NCBI GenBank assembly: GCA_014284505.1 | Contig: JAAFYY010000001.1 | Location: 4,216,001-4,280,000 of the forward strand | Direction of reading: 5' to 3' | Length of the DNA: 64,000 nt | Source: Streptacidiphilus sp. 4-A2 | Lineage (GTDB): Bacteria > Actinomycetota > Actinomycetes > Streptomycetales > Streptomycetaceae | Shown here: one piece after another, positions 37,397 through 47,461 of the stretch | How positions within the stretch are numbered: the stretch's first letter is position 1 | Layout: every line of letters begins with the position of its first letter | Notes under the pieces: model-generated | Databases searched by the model: none | Told to the model about the DNA's origin: nothing | Seen by the model: only the letters and a program-made list of their open reading frames with translations | Position numbers and translations under genes: made by a program

Positions 37397-38055
37397 TCAG
37401 CCCGGCAGCCCGGTCACCCGCATGGTGATGTTCAGCCGCCCCCGGACCAGGCCGGTGGCGGGGTCGCCGGTGCCCGGGTGGACCCTGGGGACCCCGTGGT
37501 ACGCGAAGCGCGAGGGCCCGCCGAAGACGAACAGATCCCGGAGGCCAGCTCGACGTCGGTGTAGGGCTTGTTGCGGTCCACCGTGTTGCCGAAGCGGAAG
37601 ACGCAGGTGTCGCCGATGCTGAGCGAGACCACCGGGGCGCTGCACCGCTCGTCCTTGTCCTGGTGCATGCCGAGGGTCGCCTGCTGGTCGTAGAAGTTGA
37701 TCAGCGCGGTGTCGGGGGCGTAGTCATCACCCGCGTCCGGGTCCTGGTAGGCGTCCACCAGGGCGCGGCGGCCGAGCTCCGCCAGCCACTCGGGGAACTC
37801 GGCGACCCGGTGTCCGTTGACGTCCCCGGCGGTACGCGTGTAGCGGTACGGCTGCCAGTGCCAGCCGAGGCAGACCGTCTGCACCGACATCACCCCGCCC
37901 CTGGGCAGCCGGGCGGGCCGGATCGGCACCGGGCCGGTCGCCCAGGCCCGGCACGCCGCGACCAGCTCCCGCTGCTGCTGCTCGGAGAGCCACTCCGGCA
38001 CATGGACCGCGCCGGGGGCGAGCTGCGCCCGGGGGCGCGGCAGGAGTGCTGCCAT
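37397..38055 (-). CDS. alkB: AlkB-type 2-oxoglutarate/Fe(II) DNA repair dioxygenase (one frameshift)
   Basis: About 219 residues. NFYDQQATLGMHQDKDERCS holds the H-x-D iron ligands, VVSLSIGDTCVFRFGNTVDR is the central sheet, and GRLNITMRVTG holds the R-x-N-x-T-x-R 2-oxoglutarate motif; the distal His is in RFAYHGVPRVHPGTG. It would remove alkyl groups from DNA bases. A base is missing near 37547. Start ATG 38055. It is not next to an ada gene. Confidence 0.9.
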
Positions 38056-38207
38056 CCCGGCTCTCCCTCCGCTCGGCCGTGCCCTGACCGGCCGTCCGCC
38101 GACTCCCTCAAGCATCGCAGCCACCCGGGCGTCCCGGCCGCCGGGGCCGGTGTCCGGACGGCCGGCGGCGGCGACTACGACGGCAGCGGTCACGGTCACG
38201 GTCACGG

Positions 38208-39779
38208 TCAGGACGGTGAGATCGGCGGCAGCCGCCAGTGACCGGGCGAGGACGACACCGACGTCGAGGACGAGGCTGAGGCCGATGACGAGGACGACGC
38301 CGAAGAGGCCGAGGCCGACAGCGAGGCCGAGGAGGAAGAGGAGGACGAGGAAGAGGGGGACGTCGACGCGGAGGGCGGTGCCGACGAGGACGGCGGGGTG
38401 GTCGACGCCCCGCGCCCGTGCGTGCGCGACGGCGAGGCGGAAGCGGAAGCGGAAGTGGAGGGCGACTTGGAGGGCGACTTGGAGGACGACTTGGACGGCG
38501 AGGGCGAGGGCGAATGCGGGTGCCCGGAGGAGGGCGGCGGGGAGGTCAGCGCGCCGGAGGGGCTCCGGGAGCCGCTCGGTGTGCTGCTCCAGGAGGTGCT
38601 CGGCAGCTGCCCGGCGTCCGCGTGCCTGCCGGGGGCGGTACGCGGTGGTCGTCGGAGCCATGGCCACCTTCGGCCGCTCGAACCAGACCTGCCGCCCAGA
38701 GTCGTACAGGACCACCACATTCACCTGCGTCACCGACTGGTTGACGACCACCACGTTCTGCTGCTGGAACGACGCCCACGGCGTGCCGCTGAAGCTCTGC
38801 CCGGCGTTCGTGGCGGCCGGCGGACGCAGCGGGTTGCCGCAGGCGCAGCGGACCCTGGGCAGCCCCCGGGCGTCGATCAGCACCGCTGTCCCGGCCTGGA
38901 GCACCGCCGGGAACGGCGTCGCGCTGCCGCCGCCGAAGCCGTAGTTGGTGACGCTGGTGTCCATCCGCAGCACCACCGGGGTGAGCGTGCGCAGATACCC
39001 GGGCAGCGCACCCGTCGCGATGCCCTCCGCGCCCGCCCACGCGGCCGCCTCGTTGGGGTGCTGCGTCAGATAGTCGGAGAGCTGGGCCACATCGCAGCTG
39101 GAGAGCTGCTCGGTTCCGCCGTACAGGCCGACGGCCGACCCTGCACGCTGCGGGTCCCGACCGGCCCCGACGCCGCAGCCGTCGCGGAAGCCGCGACCGC
39201 CCCGCGCCGGACCCGCCGCCTCCGCCGCCTCCGCTGCCTCCGCCGCCCGCACCAGCAGGCACCGGGCCGACCCACCGCCGGAAGGGCCGGTCCCGCCCTC
39301 GGAAGGGTCGGCCCCGCCCTCGGTACCGGGTACCGCCCCGGCACGGAGGTCTGGGCTCCGCCGGGCGCCTGCGGTTCGGCCATCCGGGCGACGGAGGGCG
39401 TGAACGGCTCGGGCCCCTGCGCGTTCGCGGGCTGGAGGGCGATCGGGGTGGCGCCGTCGCCGGTGGGCCGCTGGGACTGGGACTGGCTCCCGGAGCGGCT
39501 CGCGGACTGGGTCGAGGAGCGGTCCGTGAGCGCCACGCCCAGAGCTGTCCCCAGGCCGGCCGTGGCCAGCACAGCCACCCCGGCGATCGAGGCGACCACC
39601 GTCGGACGCCGCCGCCTGCGGGAGCGCGCCCCGCCGGAGGACACCGGGGAGGAGCCGCCGGACTCCGGGGGCGACCCGTTCGGCCGCATGGAGTCACCGG
39701 AAACCGGGCCGCTGGAGGGCGGACCGCTGGAGACCGGATCGTCTCCGGGTATTGGATCATGGGGCTGCTGGGGGCTCAC
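38208..39779 (-). CDS. DUF6777 membrane-anchored protein with Ser-rich tail (frameshifted)
   Basis: About 523 residues. N-terminus (PQQPHDPIPGDDPVSSG) is a Pro/Ser-rich cytoplasmic part, then RSRRRRRPTVVASIAGVAVL starts a single membrane helix. The external domain includes LYGGTEQLSSCDVAQLSDYL, VVLRMDTSVTNYGFGGGSAT and AVLIDARGLPRVRCACGNPL, features of DUF6777. It ends with about 100 residues of Ser/Ala/Pro repeats. Start GTG 39779 has GGAAGG. Shifts lie near 39235 and 38700. It is divergent from the SpoIIE-type gene. No known function; surface-exposed protein is the inference. Confidence 0.7.
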
Positions 39780-39996
39780 AGGCTTCGCCTTCCGGAGCTG
39801 GACGGCACAGATGCCGCTGCGCAGATGACGCTGCGCGGACCGGCCGCCCTCCGGCACCCGGTCCCGCTCCCGATTGTGTTCTCCCGCCCGCCCGCCCGCA
39901 ACCGCAGCAACACCGTGACCGCGCGCCCAGGAGCAGCCGCGCCCATACGTGGGAAGATGAAGTGCGGAACTACGAGCTCCGGGCGGTTTCCTGACC

Positions 39997-42900
39997 ATGC
40001 GCCCCAATGACAGGCGTCCCGAAGGCAACGGCATGCGGCACCACGGCATGCCCGGCGAGGACATGCCCGCTGACGGCATGCCCGGCGCCGAACCGAGCCC
40101 GGACGCGCACAGCGACGCGGACGCGCACGCGGAGGCGCACACCGACGCGCACAGCAACGCGAACGGGCACAGCAACGCGAACGGGCACAGCACCGCGAAC
40201 GGGCAGGCCGCCCCGGACGCGGGCGGCAGCGCCGGTGCCCGGGCCGGCCAGCCCGCGCCGTCCGCCGGGGGCGCCGCCTCGCGCGACGACGGCCTGATGG
40301 CCTTCCCCATCGCCACCGCCCTGATCGCCGCGAACGGACGCATCCTGCACTGGAGCAACGACGCGCAGGCCCTGCTGGGCTACGCCCCGGAGGAGGCCCT
40401 CGGCGCCTACGCCGCCGACCTGCTCACCACCGGCGAGCACCGCCCCGAGGTGCTGGAGCTGTTCGGCAGCATCCTGGCGGGCAGACCGTGGTCCGGGGTC
40501 TTCCCGGTTCAGCACCGGGACGGGCATCTGGTCGATCTGGAGTTCCGTACCCATCCGATCGAGGGGCCGGAGGGGCAGCCGCTGGTGCTCGCGGTGGCCT
40601 CGGACGTCCGGGAGCTGCACCGGGTGGAGGCGGACCTCGCGGTCCTGGACAGCTTCTTCACCCAGTCGCCGGTCGGGATGGCCGTCTACGACACCGAGCT
40701 GCGCTTTGTCCGGCTGAACGAGGCCCTGGCCCGGATCAACGGCGTTCCGGCGGAGCAGCATCTGGGCCGGCGGACGTCCGAGGTGCTGCCCGGGGCGGCG
40801 GGGGCGGAGATCGAGGCGGTGGTGCGGCATGTGCTGAAGACCGGCGATCCGGTGATCGACGCCCGGTCGTACGGCCACAGCGCCGGACGGCCGGAGCGGG
40901 AGCGGGCCTGGTCGGCCTCCTACTTCCGGCTGGAGGAGCCCAACGGGCGGGTCCTGGGCGTGAGTTCCACGATCGTCGAGGTCACCGCCCGGTTCCAGGC
41001 CGAGTCCCGGGCGAACCGCTCGCGGGAGCGGCTGGAGCTGCTGGTGGACGCCAGTTCGCGGATCGGCACCACGCTGGACCCGGAGCAGACCGCCCGGGAG
41101 CTGGCGGACGCCATGGTGCCCCGGATCGCGGACCTGGCCAGCGTGCTGGTGCGGGAGCGGCTGTTCACCGAGGGTGACCAGACGGAGGCCGACGCCGAGG
41201 GCGTGGAGCTGCTGCGGCGACTGGCGCTGACCGGTTCCGACTCGGACTACCCGGCGCTGGCCCTGCCGACCGGTGAGGCCTACCGGATCGCGCCGGACTC
41301 CCCGTACGCCGGGCGCTGAGCACCGGCCGGACGGTGGTGGTGCCCGCCCGGGACCTGCCGCCGCTGGTCGCGCCGACGGCGATCGCGCAGGTGCGGGAGT
41401 ACCTCGGCGGGATCGGGCATGTGGTGCGGGTGACGCCGCTGGTGGCCCGGGATTCGGTGCTGGGGCTGGTGGTGTACTCCCGGCGCTCCGACCGGGACGC
41501 CTTCGACTGGGAGGACATCACCCTCGGCGACCAGCTGGCGGCGCGGGCGGCGGCCGCGATCGAGAACGCCCAGCTGTACCTGCGGGAGCACAAGACGCTG
41601 GTGGCGCGGCAGCAGGCGCTGGGCGAGGCGCAGGCCGCGCAGGAGCGGCTGGCGCTGCTCAACGAGGCGTCCACGCGCATCGGCAGCACGCTGGACCTGA
41701 CGCAGACCGGGCTGGAGCTGGCCCAGGTGGCCACCCCGGGGCTGGCCGACACGGTGGTGGTGGAGGTCCTGGAGTCGCTGATACGCGGCGAGGAGCCGCC
41801 GGAGGCCGGTGAGGCGTCCGTACTGCGGCGGCTCGCCTTCCACACCACCGACGCCTCGGCCATGGAGCCGCTCGATCCGGTCGGCCAGGTCCACCGCATC
41901 CCGTCGAGCACCCCTTACGCCTGGTCGCTGACCAATCGCCGCCGGTGCTGATCAGCCGGCTGGACCAGCGGCGATGCGCTGGTTCGCCGACGACGAGCGC
42001 CGGCAGGCGTCGGTGATCAAGGAGAAAGTGCACTCGCTGATGGTGGTCCCGCTGATCGCCCGGGACGCGGTGGTGGGCGTGGCCTCCTTCTACCGGAACG
42101 TGACCGAACGTCCCTACGACGAGGCGGATCTGGCGCTGGCCAACGAGCTGGCCGCGCGGGCCGCCGTCTGCATCGACAACGCCCTGCTCTACAACCGGGA
42201 GCGGGACGCCTCCCGGGCCCGGCTCCAGGCACTGGACGAGGCGCACGCCGCGCAGGAGCGACTGGCGCTGCTCAACGACGCCACCAAACGGATCGGCACC
42301 ACGCTGGACCTCCAGCGCACCGCCCAGGAGCTGATCGAGGTGGTGATCCCGCGCTTCGCCGACTTCGCCACGGTGGACCTGCTGGACGCGCTGATGGAGG
42401 GCGGCGAGCAGGACCGCGACCTGCCGCCGATGCCGGACAGCGGCGCGGTGCTGCTGCGCGCCGTCGCCGTCGGCGAGCTGAACGAGAGCGGTCTGGCCGA
42501 GGCCGTCGACCAGCTCGGGCAGACCACCTGGTCGGCCAAGGTGTACGCGGAGAGCCTGCGCAGCGGCCGGTCGATATTCATCCCCGAGGTGGACGAGGAG
42601 CAGCTCCGCCGGATAGTCGCCGATCCGTCGCGGGTCGAGCCGGGGATGGCCGCGGGCATCCACTCGTATCTGATGGTTCCGCTGGTGGCGCGCGGGACGG
42701 TGCTGGGCGGGGCGGAGTTCATCCGGCTGGGTGCCACGCCGGAGCCCTTCGGCCCCGACGACCGGGCGCTGGCCGAGGAGTTGGGCACGCGGGCGGCCGT
42801 GGCGATGGACAACGCCCGGCTGTACCGGCGCGAGCGGGACACCGCACTCACCCTTCAGCGGAGCCTGCTGCCGCAGGAGGTGCACCGCACCCCGGGTCTG

Positions 42901-43936
42901 GAGATCGCCTACCGCTATCTGCCGAGCAGCGTGGTCAGCGAGGTCGGCGGGGACTGGTTCGACGTGGTCCCGCTGACCAGTGGGCGGGTGGCGCTGGTGG
43001 TCGGCGACGTGATGGGCCACGGCATCCGTGCCGCCGCCACCATGGGCCAGCTGCGGACCGCGGCCCGCACCCTGATCACCATGGATCTCACTCCGGACCA
43101 GTTGCTGCGGCGGCTGGACGAGACCGCGTCCGCGATCGGCGACGGGCAGTTCGCGACCTGCATCTGTGCGGTGTTCGACCCGGCGGACCGCACGTGCACG
43201 GTCGCCCGCGCCGGTCATCCGCCACCGGTGGTGACCGAACCCGGCGGTACCACCCGGCTGTTGGAGATTCCGGCGGGGGCGCCGCTGGGCGTGGGCGGAG
43301 TGCCCTTCGAGTCCGCGGAGTTCACCCTGCCGGAGGAGGGTGTGCTGGTGCTCTACACCGACGGCCTGGTCGAGCGGCGCGGCCAGGACCTGGATGAGGG
43401 ACTGGAGTTGCTGTCGCGCGCGGTGGCCCGGCTCGCTGGAGCAGGACTGCGACATGGTGCTGGCCGAGATGTCGGCCCAGGACAGCGACGACGACATCGC
43501 GATGATCATGGCCGGGGTGCTCCCGGTGGATCCGGACTGGATGGCCACGCTGCCCCTCTCCGGGGAGCTGTCGGTGGTCGGCGACGCCCGCCGTTTCGCC
43601 CGCACCACCCTGGAGTCCTGGGGCCTGGCGCAGCTCTCGGACTTCACCGAACTGCTGGTCAGCGAGCTGGTCAGCAATGCGCTGCGGCACGCCGGGCGGC
43701 CCACGCAGCTGCGGCTGTTCCGGGACCGGGTGGCTCACGGTGGAGTCGCGGACGTGGACAGCCACGCGCCGACATTGCACCGGGCCTCCAGCGACGACGA
43801 GGGCGGTCGCGGTATGCACCTGATCAACGAACTGGCCCACCGCTGGGGCAGCCGCACCACCCGCCACGGCAAGGTGGTCTGGCTGGAGCTCGAACTCCCC
43901 CTCGGCTTCGCCCGCCGGAGCAGCCCCGCCAACTGA
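39997..43936 (+). CDS. PAS/GAF-sensor SpoIIE (PP2C) phosphatase with C-terminal HATPase (three frameshifts)
   Basis: About 1,313 residues. Order: disordered His/Asn/Asp repeats (1-90), PAS (~100-210), PAS (~212-335), three GAF modules (~345-940, each introduced by a R-L-x-L-L-x-x-A-S/T-x-R-I-G-T-T/S-L-D segment), SpoIIE/PP2C phosphatase (~960-1170; VGGDWFDVVPLTSGRVALVV, GDVMGHGIRAAATMGQLRTA, VLYTDGLVERRGQDLDEGLE) and RsbW-like ATPase (SELVSNALRHAGR, GGRGMHLINELAHRWG). It probably switches anti-sigma or anti-anti-sigma partners in response to signals. Frames shift near 41313, 41935 and 43436. Start ATG 39997. Confidence 0.9.
40150..40203 (+). repeat. Three tandem 18-bp units in the SpoIIE gene
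   Basis: CACAGCAACGCGAACGGG at 40150, 40168 and 40186 (one mismatch in the third). They encode repeated H-S-N-A-N-G in the disordered N-terminus. Confidence 0.85.
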
Positions 43937-43961
43937 CCGACGGGACAGGGGACTTCCCGGC

Positions 43962-44237
43962 TCAGACCACCGGGCCCCAGGAGAAGCCGTGGTGGTGCAG
44001 GGCGAAGGCCACGGCCAGGACCACCAGGTCGGCCGCGCCGAGGGCCATGCCGAGCAGGGCCCGGCCCCGGCGGCCGGTGCCCCGGGCGAGCGAGACGCCG
44101 CCGAGGGCCAGCGCCAGCGGGCCGAAGACGAGGTTGAAGAAGGTCAGCCCGAGCAGGCCGAGGACGAACGACGCCACTGCGGTGTCGTCGCCGGCCCCCT
44201 CCCGGCTGCGGGCGGGAGCGGATGCCGCTGCGGCCAT
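43962..44237 (-). CDS. DUF4190-like small membrane protein
   Basis: Intact 91 residues with two hydrophobic helices: AVASFVLGLLGLTFFNLVFG followed by LALALGGVSLARGTGRRGRA, and ALLGMALGAADLVVLAVAFA. The small-gly-rich turn and spacing match DUF4190. Located three bases downstream of the next minus-strand gene and convergent with the SpoIIE gene. Function unknown. Confidence 0.75.
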   Translation of the reverse strand: MAAAASAPARSREGAGDDTAVASFVLGLLGLTFFNLVFGPLALALGGVSLARGTGRRGRALLGMALGAADLVVLAVAFALHHHGFSWGPVV

Positions 44238-44240
44238 GGC

Positions 44241-44411
44241 TCAGCCCTCCCGCGCGGCGCGGCGGCGGCTGCGGGCCGACCACTCACGGACGGCGAAGGC
44301 GAGCAGCCAGGCACCGGTCAGGGTGCAGGCCAGGCCCAGCGAGTCGGGGCTGACAAAGGACGCGGCGCCCCAGAGCGTGGCGCTCAGGGCAAGCAGTGCG
44401 AGCAGGAGCAC
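44241..44411 (-). CDS. Small two-helix membrane protein (56 aa)
   Basis: GTG 44411 with AAGGGAAG upstream. Two hydrophobic segments (LLLALLALSATLWGAASFV and LACTLTGAWLLAFAVREW) and a basic tail RSRRRAAREG. Spaced three bases from the DUF4190 gene, so likely one operon. No known function. Divergent from the TetR gene at 44509. Confidence 0.7.
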   Translation of the reverse strand: MLLLALLALSATLWGAASFVSPDSLGLACTLTGAWLLAFAVREWSARSRRRAAREG

Positions 44412-44435
44412 GGTTCTTCCCTTCAGTGCACAGTC

Positions 44436-44497
44436 GTTCACCGAACAATCCGAGCCTACCCCTGCTCCCGGCTCGCCAAGACCAGAGAACAGTTGTT
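44436..44497. promoter_or_regulatory. Possible TetR operator region
   Basis: Between divergent genes lie GTTC-ACC-GAAC (44436-44446) and AACA-GT-TGTT (44488-44497), both short inverted repeats in an AT-richer stretch. Weak evidence. Confidence 0.35.
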
Positions 44498-44508
44498 TAC
44501 TGCATGAT

Positions 44509-45186
44509 GTGAGCCACACTTCCCCACCGCCCGGAGCGAGCCAGAGCTCCACAGCAGGCCAGGCCGCCGGAGCACGTCAGACGCAGAAGCAGCAGACCCG
44601 GCAGTCCCTGCTGGACGCCGGGCTGCGGCTGCTCGACCACCAGAGCCTGAGCAGCCTGGGCCTGCGCGAGGTCACCCGCGAGGCGGGGCTGACCCCCAGC
44701 GGCTTCTACCGGCACTTCCGGGACCTGCCGGAGTTCGGCATGGCCCTGGTCGAGGAGTCGTTCGGCAGCCTGCGCGTCCTGATCCGGGCGATCCGCGCCG
44801 AGCAGGCCGATCCGGAGGAGGTGATCGACCGCAGCATCGATGTGATCGCAGAGTACGTCCACGAGCACCGCGCCCGGCTGACCTTCCTGGTCCGCGAACG
44901 GCACGGCGGGGTCCGCCCGGTACGGGACGCCATCGCCGTCCGCATCCGCCAGTTCGCCGACGACCTCGCCGACGACCTCGCGGCGCAGCCGCTCTCGGCC
45001 GGCTGGGCCAGCGAGGACGTCCGGATGCTGGCCGGCCTCTACGCCGACCACACCGTGAGCACGGTCGCCGCCCTGCTCGACGCCGACGGCGACCCGGCCG
45101 CCGAGGACCGCATCACCGGCACCGCCCGCCGACAGCTCCGCCTGATCAGCGTCGCCCGCCGCCACTGGCTGCGCAGCCAGGGGTAG
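44509..45186 (+). CDS. TetR family regulator (FabR-like)
   Basis: Intact 225 residues. QTRQSLLDAGLRLLDHQSLS, LGLREVTREAGLTPSGFYRH, FRDLPEFGMALVEESFGSLR give a FabR-like HTH and start of the effector domain; RRHWLRSQG ends the protein. FabR relatives control fatty-acid desaturation, but no target is visible nearby except the divergent membrane proteins. GTG 44509 is the most upstream start that is not inside the promoter-like region; the frame is open far upstream by chance through the preceding gene. Confidence 0.85.
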   Translation: MSHTSPPPGASQSSTAGQAAGARQTQKQQTRQSLLDAGLRLLDHQSLSSLGLREVTREAGLTPSGFYRHFRDLPEFGMALVEESFGSLRVLIRAIRAEQADPEEVIDRSIDVIAEYVHEHRARLTFLVRERHGGVRPVRDAIAVRIRQFADDLADDLAAQPLSAGWASEDVRMLAGLYADHTVSTVAALLDADGDPAAEDRITGTARRQLRLISVARRHWLRSQG

Positions 45187-45189
45187 CCG

Positions 45190-45355
45190 CTAGTGTTTGA
45201 GGCCGACGACCGGCGGCTGGTCGCTGGTTCCGTCCTCGGAGACGACGGTGAACCGGTCGGCGCCGGAGACCGATCACCAGCCTGGCATCGCCGTCGCGCG
45301 CGACGATCCTCTGCCACACCGATCCGCCGGTACGGTCGCGCGGTGCCCTCGCCAT
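45190..45355 (-). CDS. Small hypothetical protein (frameshifted, ~55 aa)
   Basis: Start ATG 45355 with GGGGAG. MARAPRDRTGGSVWQRIVAR is followed by DGDARLVI and, after a shift near 45270, GADRFTVVSEDGTSDQPPVV and the end GLKH. Beta-rich small protein. No domain recognised. Converges with the TetR gene. Confidence 0.55.
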
Positions 45356-45499
45356 AGCTGTTCTCCCCCGAGAACCGTCGGCCACCCGGTCAGGGCAGCC
45401 CTGGATGATCATGGCAGAGCCCGTCAAACTCCGTAAGTGGAAGCGGAACCAACGCCGCGTCAGGTAGCGTCCGTTCGACCTGGCCGATGGCCTCTTGAT

Positions 45500-46035
45500 C
45501 GTGTACCGTCGCCGCCGCGCCTCAGCATCCGGCCCCGCCCGCACCCCGCCGGCACGCACCCGACGCACCCGACGCACCCGGCGGACTCGCAGCTGCCCAA
45601 GAGCCGGTCAGGCGGGCACGGTTGCTTCGGTCCCGTCGGTTGCGCCTGCCTCGCGGCCGCAGTGGTGCTGGGCGTCGTCGCTCTCCTCGTCCCTGGTAGC
45701 ACGGACATGCTCGGCGAGGCGTCCAAGGCCGGAAGCGCCTACTTTCAGGCCCTGAGAGCGGGCGACGGCACGACGGCCTGCGCCGACATGACACGGAACG
45801 CCCAGACGCAGTTCGCCCTGGAGTACCGCCACAACAGACCTGCCCCCGGGCAGTTGCGGCCATGCTGAAGCCGCTCTCCGCAAAGGACCGTGCGGAACTG
45901 CGCGCGACCACAGTGTCCATATCGAAGATCCAGAGCTCAGGGGCGTGCTCCACCTGCTCCGACATTCCCTCGCAGTTGAAGCAGATGGTGCTGAGCGAGG
46001 AAGGCAATGCCTGGCTTGTCGCCCAGCTCATCTGA
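45500..46035 (+). CDS. Hypothetical single-pass membrane protein (frameshifted, start unclear)
   Basis: A Pro/Thr/His-rich N-terminus with T-H-P repeats is followed by a hydrophobic helix VGCACLAAAVVLGVVALLVP and an outside domain AGSAYFQALRAGDGTTACAD that continues, after a shift near 45850, with LSAKDRAELRATTVSISKIQ, CSTCSDIP and LSEEGNAWLVAQLI. It resembles the many small Streptomyces proteins with one helix and an external conserved domain. No start codon with ribosome binding site is in frame, so another shift near 45500 is likely. Confidence 0.5.
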
Positions 46036-46119
46036 TGCCCGGATTTCCCTTGTGAAATCGAGGACGCCGAACCGAGAACAGTAAGGCCGCAGGCAGATTT
46101 CCATAATCCGCCGGTCCGC

Positions 46120-46296
46120 TCACTCGTGGACTGCGTCAAGGTGTCGCCCGAGGTAGACCCGGGCGTCCACCGCAGCCGAGGGGTCACGCGCCGCATTTGC
46201 CGCCACCACACCGGCCTGCAACCGAAGGCATTCCGCACACCCGGACACCGGCTGCGGGGGCTTCGGCGGAAAGTGCTGGAACCCCCAACTGTCCAT
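46120..46296 (-). CDS. Small CxxC protein (58 aa), third locus
   Basis: MDSWGFQHFPPKPPQPVSGC is followed by AECLRLQAGVVAANAARDPS and ARVYLGRHLDAVHE. One CxxC pair. Its start ATG shares an A with the stop of the gene before it (TGATG), showing coupling. Position mirrors the tiny genes divergent from the HTH gene in the first locus. Function unknown. Confidence 0.6.
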   Translation of the reverse strand: MDSWGFQHFPPKPPQPVSGCAECLRLQAGVVAANAARDPSAAVDARVYLGRHLDAVHE

Positions 46297-46451
46297 CACA
46301 GCAGCCCCGTCCGACTCGCCGCATTCAGCTCCCCGACCTGCACGCTGAGCGCCTGCTCCGGGCTGACCTGCTCCAACTGCTCCGGCGCGGCATCCCACTC
46401 CACCCCGCCCCCGAGCGGCCGCAGTTGCACCATGCCGAAGTGATGATCCAT
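46296..46451 (-). CDS. Small hypothetical protein (51 aa), third locus
   Basis: ATG 46451; MDHHFGMVQLRPLGGGVEWD followed by AAPEQLEQVSPEQALSVQVG. No Cys or known motif. Divergent from the HTH gene at 46635 and coupled to the next small gene. The upstream 180 bases hold the divergent promoter; one further tiny gene there is possible but not supported. Confidence 0.45.
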   Translation of the reverse strand: MDHHFGMVQLRPLGGGVEWDAAPEQLEQVSPEQALSVQVGELNAASRTGLL

Positions 46452-46634
46452 CACCCTCCCAACCGCTTCCGCTCGTTGTCCCACGCGATGCCCTCGCACC
46501 AGCTCGCTGTCGTGCACTGCTTCCTCCGGCTCCGTGCAGATGTATTTCCATCCGTGCTACAAGAATCGACTGCTGCGGGTACGCTCAACAGCGGGTAAAT
46601 GTCCCAGATGCCGTCCGGGGAGATGGAGTTGACC

Positions 46635-47461
46635 ATGGGAGCGAAGCAAAAGGAACTGACGCCCGATCGTTCCGTCCGACACTTGTTCGGATATCAGATG
46701 CGGAAGCGCCGGAACGCGGCCGGCATGAGCCTGGAAAGACTCTCCGAGATCCTTCTCTACAGCGTCTCCCACCTGCAACGCGTCGAGACAGCGGACACAA
46801 TGATCCCAGCGACCTGCCACCCAAGCTGGACGCGGTGTTCGGCACGGACGACACCTTCGCAACCCTCTACCTGGTCGCCCGCAAGGAAGCCCACCCCGAC
46901 AAGTACGCCGCCTGATGGAGCTTGAGGCGCGGGCAGCGACCATCGACGAATACGGCGGACAACTGGTCCCTGGGCTGCTCCAGACCGAGGCCTACGCCCG
47001 CGACCTGTTCCGGACCAGCAAACCAATGGCGCCGCCGGGCCTGATCGACGAGCTGTGGGCAGCTCGGCGGAATCGGCAGGCGCTGCTCACAGCCGACCCG
47101 GCGCCCTATCTCTCGGTGATCCTGGACGAAGCGGCGGTTCGCCGCCCGATCGGCGAACCGGCGGTCATGCGTGAGCAGTTACTCGCACTGCTCCCGCTCA
47201 TGGAGACGTCGACCAGCATGATCCAGGTACTCCCGTTGACCCATGGGGCCATGCCCTGCTCGGGGCGCGCTGAAACTCCTGACCCTCGACACCGGCGAGT
47301 CCGTCGCCTATGAGGAGAGCATCAGCACCGGCTCACTCCTGGAAGAAACCGAAACCGTCCGTCAACACCGGCGGGCATACGATGTGCTCAGGGCAAACGC
47401 GCTGTCTCCACGCGAGTCAGCGGCGCTGATCCGGGACGCATCGGAGGAACTGGCAACATGA
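46635..47461 (+). CDS. WhiJ-like XRE/HTH regulator with DUF5753 domain (two frameshifts)
   Basis: About 276 residues. HTH: MRKRRNAAGMSLERLSEILL and YSVSHLQRVETADTMIP. DUF5753: TIDEYGGQLVPGLLQTEAYA, YLSVILDEAAVRRPIGEPAV and RRAYDVLRANALSPRESAAL. Shifts near 46806 and 47263. ATG 46635 (GGAG upstream) is preferred over ATG 46623. It contains a TTA codon at 47179-47181, suggesting bldA control, as in the first locus. The stop overlaps the DUF397 start as ATGA. Confidence 0.85.

Noticed and set aside
38150..38944. A plus-strand frame encoding a very basic, Arg/Lys-rich, histone-like protein
   Set aside because: It is the antisense shadow of the Ser/Pro-rich tail and DUF6777 domain on the minus strand; no ribosome binding site.
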